Positions 57,057-62,768 of a stretch of DNA of 62,768 nt are shown here, piece by piece. The notes under the pieces were generated by a model. That model saw only the letters and a list, made by a program, of their open reading frames with translations. It did not search any database and was not told where the DNA came from. This stretch comes from Arsukibacterium perlucidum DSM 18276. Lineage in GTDB: Bacteria > Pseudomonadota > Gammaproteobacteria > Enterobacterales > Alteromonadaceae. The DNA is taken from NCBI RefSeq assembly GCF_000382165.1, contig NZ_KB907724.1, forward strand, positions 1-62,768. Reading direction: 5' to 3'. Numbering within the stretch: the first letter of the stretch is position 1; the number at the start of each line of letters is the position of its first letter. Position numbers and translations under genes: made by a program.

Positions 57057-59288
57057 ATGCGGCTAAATATAATAACAACGGCATTGCTCGCAGTCAGTTT
57101 GGTGGCAGCAGCAGATAATTCCGAAATAATGGCAGAAGCGAAAACTGCTTTTGAGGATGGCAGGTACGCCAGAGCAGTAGAGCTCTGGCAGGATCTGGCC
57201 ATGGAGGGGGTGACTGCAGCCCAGTTTGAACTGGCTAAAGCCTATTCTTTAGGCCAGGGGGTAGAACAGGACCCGCTGCAGGCTTCTTACTGGCTGGAGC
57301 AGGCTGCATCAAGCAGCACTGATTTTGCGGAGTTGGCGGCTGCCCGGCGTGATATAGAGCTGGGTGCTGAACAGCTTAAGGCTGAACAAACTCCCCCGGT
57401 GACCAGAACTGCTTCTGCTCCTCAGCAAATAGTGGTAGCTGCGGCACCCGCTACCCCTGCTGCGGGTGGTAATGACGGCTCTGAACTAAGGCTGGGCACC
57501 AGCAACCCGGCGGCAGCTATGGCGGCAGCGAAAAGCAGCCAGGACCAGAGTAACGAAAATGTTGCTGCTGAACGTAGCGCCGAAAAAACCATCAGTAACG
57601 CACCAGTGGCGACATCCAATGTCAGCTCTGTTGATGTTGGCTCAGCCGATTTTAATACCGGCATGCGAGCCTTTAATCGCGAAAATTATAGTGAGGCGTT
57701 AGCGCAGTGGTTGCCACTGGCTCAAAATGGCCACCTCGATGCCCAGTTTAATCTGGCTGCACTTTATGCCAACGGCCATGGTGTTGCCGTAGATTTTACC
57801 GAAGCTGCTAATTGGTTTGTGGCGGCAGCCGAGCAAGGTATGGCTGCGGCCCAATATCATCTGGCGACGTTATTTGCCAATGGCCGTGGTGTTAGTAAAG
57901 ATGATGCCCAGGCTGTTTATTGGTATAACCAGGCGGCAGCCCAGCAACATGTGCTTGCCCAGTACAACCTTGGTTATATGTATGCTAATGGTCGTGGAGT
58001 CAAACCGGATGAGCGCGCTGCGCTGAACTGGTTTGAAAAAGCCGCTACTCAGGGCGATGTTGATGCGCAGTTTATAGTTGCTAACCGCTACAACGATGGT
58101 CGCGGTGCAGCAGTCGATATGGCCCAGGCTGCCCGGTGGTACCAACTGGCGTCAGCCCAGAACCATACCCGGGCAGCGTATCAGCTTGGATTATTATACC
58201 GTGATGGCAAAGGCGTCAGTAAGAACGACGATACTGCCTTTAAATTATTTTTAAAAGCCGCCGAACAGGGTTTAGCTGCTGCCCAGCGTGAAGTGGGTGC
58301 CAGTTATCTGGACGGGCGTGGCATCCGCGCCAATACCACCCGAGCCAAAGAATGGCTGGAACAGGCCGCTGCCCAGCAGGATGGCGATGCCAGTTATTAT
58401 CTGGGGATGTTATTACAACAGAGTAGTGGCCGGCAGGAAGATTTAAACCGGGCCGCTGACTTATTTGAGCTGGCTGCCAGCCAGGGTTCGGCTAATGCGC
58501 AGTATCAGCTAGGTTTAAGTTATGCCAATGGCAATGGCGTCGTGGCAGACGAAGCTCAGGCATTTAAATGGTTTGAAGCGGCTGCCAAACAAGGCCTGGC
58601 AATAGCGCAATACACAGCAGCGCTGCGGCTGGCCAATGGCACTGGTACTGCCCAGGATGACGCAGCAGCTGTTAGCTGGTATCAGCAGGCGGCAGCGCAG
58701 GGCGAAGTATTTGCCATGTATAACCTCGGTTTTATGTACGCCAATGGCCGTGGTGTGCCGCAGGACGATCAGCAAGCCGTGTATTGGTATCAGAAGGTAG
58801 CAGAAACCGGTGATGCTGATGCTCAGTTTAATATGGGGCTGCGGTTTGAAACGGGTCGTGGTGTTAAGCAAAATGATCAGCAGGCTGTGTATTGGTATCA
58901 ACTCGCTGCCGACCAGCAACATAGCAGGGCCCTGGCTCATCTGGGCTGGTTATATGAGAAAGGTTATGGCGTGCCGCAGGATGAAGCCCGGGCGTTAGCG
59001 CTGTATCAGCGTTCGCTGGATGCCGGCGTGCCACGGGCGCTTACGGCGCTGGGTATGTTTTATAAAAATGGCCGGCTGGTAAAAGCGGATGACAGAAAAG
59101 CGGTGGAACTGTTTACTCAGGCGGCAGAGCAAGGTTATGCCACCGCGCAATACAATCTGGGTTGGATGTATGAAAACGGCCGCGGGGTTGGCCGTGACTT
59201 GATAAAAGCCCGTGATTATTATCAGCTGGCTGCAGCGCAAGATGAGCCATTAGCCAAAGCGCAACTTTACCGGTTACTTAATCCTTAA
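57057..59288 (+). CDS. Secreted Sel1-repeat protein
   Basis: 743 residues with a signal peptide ending near LVAAADN; GCGGAGG precedes the ATG. Fifteen Sel1-like repeats are visible by their GxGV turns: one N-terminal unit (about 54-90), an Ala/Ser/Thr-rich linker (about 115-205), then fourteen consecutive 36-residue units; one (SSGRQED) is degenerate and one carries GRLV. Such alpha-solenoids are protein-protein scaffolds, in the periplasm in this case. No enzyme domain is fused. Monocistronic; its partner is unknown. Confidence 0.92.
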   Translation: MRLNIITTALLAVSLVAAADNSEIMAEAKTAFEDGRYARAVELWQDLAMEGVTAAQFELAKAYSLGQGVEQDPLQASYWLEQAASSSTDFAELAAARRDIELGAEQLKAEQTPPVTRTASAPQQIVVAAAPATPAAGGNDGSELRLGTSNPAAAMAAAKSSQDQSNENVAAERSAEKTISNAPVATSNVSSVDVGSADFNTGMRAFNRENYSEALAQWLPLAQNGHLDAQFNLAALYANGHGVAVDFTEAANWFVAAAEQGMAAAQYHLATLFANGRGVSKDDAQAVYWYNQAAAQQHVLAQYNLGYMYANGRGVKPDERAALNWFEKAATQGDVDAQFIVANRYNDGRGAAVDMAQAARWYQLASAQNHTRAAYQLGLLYRDGKGVSKNDDTAFKLFLKAAEQGLAAAQREVGASYLDGRGIRANTTRAKEWLEQAAAQQDGDASYYLGMLLQQSSGRQEDLNRAADLFELAASQGSANAQYQLGLSYANGNGVVADEAQAFKWFEAAAKQGLAIAQYTAALRLANGTGTAQDDAAAVSWYQQAAAQGEVFAMYNLGFMYANGRGVPQDDQQAVYWYQKVAETGDADAQFNMGLRFETGRGVKQNDQQAVYWYQLAADQQHSRALAHLGWLYEKGYGVPQDEARALALYQRSLDAGVPRALTALGMFYKNGRLVKADDRKAVELFTQAAEQGYATAQYNLGWMYENGRGVGRDLIKARDYYQLAAAQDEPLAKAQLYRLLNP

Positions 59289-59314
59289 TTGCATTAAACC
59301 TTAGAAGCATAAAA

Positions 59315-59345
59315 AAGGGCGCCATTGGCGCCCTTAGTATTTCCG
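59315..59345. terminator. Terminator between the Sel1 and subtilase genes
   Basis: AAGGGCGCC (59315-59323) pairs with GGCGCCCTT (59327-59335) with an ATT loop. An A6 run on the left gives a T-run for the minus-strand subtilase gene; the right side (AGTATTT) is weaker for the plus-strand gene. Confidence 0.88.
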
Positions 59346-59356
59346 GCTTAGTTAAC

Positions 59357-61705
59357 TTAAGGCTTATATTCTACTACCAGTTTTAAACCGCTGAAGCTGC
59401 TGTATGCCCGCAGGCTGATATGGTAAACAGCGGCCTGAGGATTGCTGAAGCTACAGCTTTCATTATTACCGGTTTTATATGGCCGGCAATCGTAACTGGT
59501 TGTAGTTGGCTGGCTGCCGCGGCGCACGTATAAATCAGCATCGCCAGTACCACCAGAGCTGTTAACTGTCAGCGAGCTCATGCCAGCAGGTACCGTAATA
59601 GTGTAATGCAGCCAGTTATTTCTGGTCGCACTCAGGTTTTCCAGAGTACCACCGCCGCCAGTAGCACCACCGCTGGCCGGAGCAGTATAATCAGCTACCA
59701 GTGACACGCCAGAATATGCGCTGTAAGCATTGATCATTACATGATAAACACCTGCTTGCGGTGCAGCAAAGCTACAGCTTTCAGCATTGCCGCTTCTGTA
59801 TGGGCGGCAATCGTAGCTGGAGGTAGTTGGCTGGCTGCCAAAGCGAACATATAAATCAGCATCACCACTACCACCTGACATATTAAAGCTCAGGTTGGTG
59901 GCCCCTGCGGGTACCGTGATAGTGAAATAACTACTTGAGCCTGTTGCGCCAGATAAATTGGTTTCAGCAACTGCTTTTACCAGTTCACCGTCGGCCGGAG
60001 GCGTTGGATCAGTGCCACCATTACCACCACCATTGCCGTCACAGCCTTGCTGGTTAATGTAGTCGTAGGCCGCTTTTGTCCGCACCAGACCATGGCCGTA
60101 AGAATTATCACGACCCGCAGTGCCAAGATCTTCTGCTGTTACTGCCAGCACGTTACGGATCTGGGCATTAGTACATTGCGGGAAATGGCTCCACAGCAAT
60201 GCGGCGACACCGGCAACATGTGGCGACGCCATAGAGGTACCGCTCATCAGGCCATAATTGCTGGCACCTGAACTAAGGTAAGCGGTCTGACCAATGCGGC
60301 TCATCAGTGCCTGCCCTACTGCCTGCGTTACCGCCAGTGCCGGAATGGTTGTACCCGGGTTATCGCCAAGGGTGCCACCAAAATCGCCCGTGGTGTTGTT
60401 ATAAATAATAGCGGCTACACCACCACCATTTTCACACGACTGGACTTTCTGGACGAAACTGACATTACCGCGTTCAATAACACAAATCTTGTTAGCTACA
60501 CTGGTACAGGTAGTTTCGCCCAGGCCACAGCTGGCCAGTGCCGCGTTGGCATCGCCATCAGTAGAATTGGTCATGGGTGAGCTGGCGTAGTCGGTAGTGC
60601 CAACGCTCAGGATAGCTTCCAGGCCAGTGCCTTCAGGGTAGGTTGAACGAATATCAACACCTGGACCAGCCAGTTCTACCTGAGTATTGCGCTGAGAGAA
60701 ACTTGCCAACTGCTTATTGCTGTCAATAGCGGCGACAGAGATTACTGAGTCGTACGAAGCGGGGTAAGACATCGTAGTATTGCCGTCATTACCTGCAGCA
60801 GCAACTAACAACACGCCCTGGTCAAAAGCAGCCTGCATGGCGTTACTTTCGGTGGTGTTTGAACCGCCGCCGCCCAGGCTCATATTTATAACGGTAGAGC
60901 CGTTACTGACACAGGTGTTAACGGCGCTGGCCAGGGTAGAGCTGTAACCCCAACCGGCTTCGTTAAATACCTTAATAATATGAAGTTTTACATTGCCATT
61001 TGGCAAAACACCAAGCATACCGGTAGTATTATTTAACGCAGCAATGGTACCGGCAACGTGCGTACCGTGCGGGCCACCATTGTCATACCAGTTACCGGTG
61101 CCAGAGTTATTGGTACCGGTAATATTGCCGCTCAGGAAGTCTTCATGCGGCAGGTCTAAACCAGAGTCAATAACACATACTTTCTGGTTCGAGGCAAACT
61201 GATCACTAACCTGATTGGCCTGCACCATGGTGTAACCATAAGGCACTTGTTGCGCCATAGGATAACGTTTTAAATCTTCTTCAATATACTCAACACCAGG
61301 GTCTGCTTGCAATGTAACCAGATCAGCGTCGGTTAAGTCAGCCGCAATGGCAGACTGCTGCGCCAATACCAGGTGCACCCGTAAACCTTTACCTTGTAGT
61401 TTGTTGGCCACTTGCTGCAGGGCATAAGCCGCCTGAGGTGACGCATTACCCGGACCTGCATTCTGGTTTGATAACACAGCGCCAGCCAAAGCTTCTTGCT
61501 TATATTTAATGATGTAACGTTTGCCTGATTGGTTGTCCAGTGAGGCAAACTGTTTGTTTTTATCTGCGGCGCCGGCTTTGGCCGGGGCGGCGCTGGCATA
61601 TGGCCGGGCCTGGTCGGCATCAGCCAACGCAACCGGAGCCATCAGAACAGTAGCGGGTATACATAACACCGCGAGCTTACTAAGTTTAAATTTTGGTTTA
61701 TACAT
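59357..61705 (-). CDS. Secreted subtilisin-like protease with PA insert and two PPC domains
   Basis: 782 residues. Signal peptide (about 1-28, ending VALADA), I9-type propeptide (about 60-148, including YIEEDL), S8 catalytic domain with Asp180 (VCVIDSG), His213 (HGTHVAG), oxyanion Asn305 (AGNDGN) and Ser490 (SGTSMASPHV). A PA domain is inserted at about 375-475. A Gly-rich linker precedes two PPC domains (about 578-665 and 690-778), each with GDADLYVR and a matching YDCRPY...NESCSF pair. The PPC repeats are probably removed or used in secretion. Likely an extracellular protease for nutrient gain. Confidence 0.95.
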   Translation of the reverse strand: MYKPKFKLSKLAVLCIPATVLMAPVALADADQARPYASAAPAKAGAADKNKQFASLDNQSGKRYIIKYKQEALAGAVLSNQNAGPGNASPQAAYALQQVANKLQGKGLRVHLVLAQQSAIAADLTDADLVTLQADPGVEYIEEDLKRYPMAQQVPYGYTMVQANQVSDQFASNQKVCVIDSGLDLPHEDFLSGNITGTNNSGTGNWYDNGGPHGTHVAGTIAALNNTTGMLGVLPNGNVKLHIIKVFNEAGWGYSSTLASAVNTCVSNGSTVINMSLGGGGSNTTESNAMQAAFDQGVLLVAAAGNDGNTTMSYPASYDSVISVAAIDSNKQLASFSQRNTQVELAGPGVDIRSTYPEGTGLEAILSVGTTDYASSPMTNSTDGDANAALASCGLGETTCTSVANKICVIERGNVSFVQKVQSCENGGGVAAIIYNNTTGDFGGTLGDNPGTTIPALAVTQAVGQALMSRIGQTAYLSSGASNYGLMSGTSMASPHVAGVAALLWSHFPQCTNAQIRNVLAVTAEDLGTAGRDNSYGHGLVRTKAAYDYINQQGCDGNGGGNGGTDPTPPADGELVKAVAETNLSGATGSSSYFTITVPAGATNLSFNMSGGSGDADLYVRFGSQPTTSSYDCRPYRSGNAESCSFAAPQAGVYHVMINAYSAYSGVSLVADYTAPASGGATGGGGTLENLSATRNNWLHYTITVPAGMSSLTVNSSGGTGDADLYVRRGSQPTTTSYDCRPYKTGNNESCSFSNPQAAVYHISLRAYSSFSGLKLVVEYKP

Positions 61706-62118
61706 GGATACACTCTTGTTGTTTATAGTAGTTAACAGAACAATTTTTTTATATTCCTGGATGTGATTACCGCAAGGCGCAAACCAGCGTCAAAATCAAA
61801 ACCACTATTATCCAAAGTGTAACTAAGTGTAAATCCGTGAAATGGTGACAACTGTTAATGGTTTTAGCGGGTACTTTCTCCTGTTCCTGAAAAAGGGCTT
61901 TATAATATCTGCTGAAAAAAGCAACAAGTCAGACAGGACAGGCCAGTCAGCGCAGTAGTGCGTTACAGTTCAGCTATCACCTTATAATTAATTGTTATTA
62001 GTTAGTAATAAACTGCATAAGGACTGCTGTATTAACTTGCAGCAATTATCTGCAGTTAATTGCATCTGACCCGCCAGTCGCCGACAATAGCCACTTTTCA
62101 GCAGAAAGGCAGCAGAGC
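61706..62118. other. Intergenic region upstream of the subtilase and flavoprotein genes
   Basis: About 410 bases between divergent genes. GGCTTTATAATATC (TATAAT at 61901-61906) is a good -10 candidate for the plus strand without a convincing -35. No conserved RNA, terminator or regulator site was recognised. Confidence 0.5.
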
Positions 62119-62492
62119 ATGCAGCAGTGGGATGTAATCGTAGTAGGCGCCGGTGCCGCAGGCCTGATGTGTGCAATAGAGGCTGGTAATCGCGGTCGTA
62201 AAGTGTTGGTACTCGACAACGGTAAACGGCCGGGCCGGAAAATATTAATGTCGGGTGGTGGTCGCTGCAACTTTACTAATATCTACACCAGTCCGGATAA
62301 CTTCCTTTCGCAAAACAAACATTTCTGTAAATCGGCGCTTAGTCGCTACACCCAGTGGGATTTTATCGCCCTGGTGCAAAAGCACGCTATTCCTTATCAC
62401 GAGAAAACCCTTGGCCAGTTGTTTTGTGATGACTCGGCCAAAGATATCGTCGAGATGCTACTTGCTGAGGCCAAAGCGGCCAATGTGCAGAT
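62119..62492 (+). pseudogene. BaiN/HI0933-type flavoprotein, interrupted by an IS3 element
   Basis: Starts MQQWDVIVVGAGAAGLMCAI with the Rossmann FAD motif, then PGRKILMSGGGRCNFTN, the signature of the HI0933/YhiN/BaiN NAD(P)/FAD oxidoreductases of about 390 residues. The native frame reaches LLAEAKAANVQI and then enters foreign DNA at about 62493, ending in DPYQHFWTPC stop. Only about 125 residues remain. The rest of the gene should lie beyond the IS outside this window. Whether the gene is fully inactivated depends on what follows; loss of the FAD-binding C-terminal part would abolish activity. Confidence 0.88.
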
Positions 62493-62768
62493 TGATCCGT
62501 ACCAACACTTTTGGACACCTTGCTAAGTGAGTACAATCGCTTAACGAGGTGAATAATGTCAACAAAGAAAGTCCGTAAAGTCCATACCGCTGAATTTAAA
62601 GCTGAAGCCCTGAAACTAGCTGATAAGATTGGCGTTGCAGCCACAGCAAGAGAGCTGAAGCTGCATGAGTCTCAGTTATATAATTGGCGCTCAGCAGCCG
62701 AGAAAAAGTCTACGACCAGTGACCGTGAATCCGAGCTTGCTGCTGAAGTTGCCCGTTTGAAGCGCCAA
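62493..62768 (+). mobile_element. IS3-family insertion sequence, left end (cut by window edge)
   Basis: The terminal-repeat-like TGATCCGTACCAACAC begins at about 62493, exactly where the flavoprotein reading frame loses similarity, with TTTTGGACACC following as in IS3-group ends known from memory. The transposase orfA starts 63 bp further in. The right end and target duplication are outside the window. Confidence 0.82.
62556..62768 (+). CDS. IS3-family transposase OrfA (partial)
   Basis: 71 residues to the window edge, starting MSTKKVRKVHTAEFKAEALK. The HTH_Tnp_1 helix-turn-helix (IGVAATARELKLHESQLYNW) and a following leucine-rich coiled coil (ESELAAEVARLKRQ) are typical of IS3 OrfA proteins, which bind the IS ends and are joined to OrfB by programmed frameshifting. 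GAGGTG lies about 5-10 nt before the ATG. Confidence 0.92.
   Translation, partial: MSTKKVRKVHTAEFKAEALKLADKIGVAATARELKLHESQLYNWRSAAEKKSTTSDRESELAAEVARLKRQ

Overview
The window looks like a chromosomal segment of a marine or aquatic gammaproteobacterium of the Rheinheimera/Arsukibacterium type (Alteromonadales/Chromatiales). This placement is an inference from protein flavour: many TonB receptors, secreted or lipoprotein peptidases, Gln-rich proteins, a catalase-peroxidase, a two-type bacterioferritin pair and moderate GC content. No rRNA or tRNA genes were found. Both ends run into mobile DNA: an IS4-family transposase start on the left, and an IS3-family element inserted in a flavoprotein gene on the right.

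Layout. 1-1000: mobile-element debris. A small secreted-protein gene sits between inverted clusters of a CTGACCCTATTGATC repeat, with the remnant start of a REP-associated (RAYT-like) transposase next to it. 996-8199 (minus): DUF4442 protein; an apparent operon of a frameshifted outer-membrane porin, a BCCT transporter, a CNB/CBS/nucleotidyltransferase protein and a DnaQ-like exonuclease; then cysM. 8263-16737: rRNA/tRNA methyltransferase, HPF-like protein, AlkB-like membrane di-iron hydroxylase with a divergent AraC regulator, YtcJ-like amidohydrolase, fumC and an S10 carboxypeptidase. 16956-28044 (plus): two-subunit bacterioferritin, oligopeptidase B, ZIP transporter, orphan receiver protein, pitrilysin-like lipoprotein, an alpha/beta hydrolase coupled to a membrane-anchored partner, and a SnoaL-like secreted protein. 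28117-34063: two-component system (minus), divergent from a siderophore receptor plus PepSY protein preceded by a Fur box. 34068-40309: a zinc-starvation locus. Operon merC, CobW/ZigA-type GTPase and DUF1826 diverges, across palindromic Zur-like sites, from a ZnuD-like TonB receptor and an AztD-like His-rich lipoprotein. 40401-46062 (minus): katG, PhoD-like phosphatase, gor. 46244-50959 (plus): oligopeptidase A, lipoprotein, Tag-family glycosylase, rsmJ, Prx5. 50960-52850: AT-rich insertion carrying a repeat-containing secreted protein, followed by a broken copy of the Prx gene. 52904-56941: two glycosyltransferase-like genes and a WaaA-KdkA fusion (LPS inner core). 57057-61705: Sel1-repeat protein and a secreted subtilase. 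62119-end: BaiN/HI0933-type flavoprotein broken by the IS3 element.

How the genes work together. The clearest multi-gene system is the zinc-scarcity locus: outer-membrane uptake, a periplasmic His-rich chaperone candidate and a cytosolic GTPase under one bidirectional control region. The iron side has a Fur-type promoter on a siderophore receptor, a PepSY reductase-like partner and heteromeric bacterioferritin. KatG, Gor and Prx5 form an oxidative-stress set, and several secreted peptidases suggest growth on peptides. No clear defence system, CRISPR array or prophage was found.
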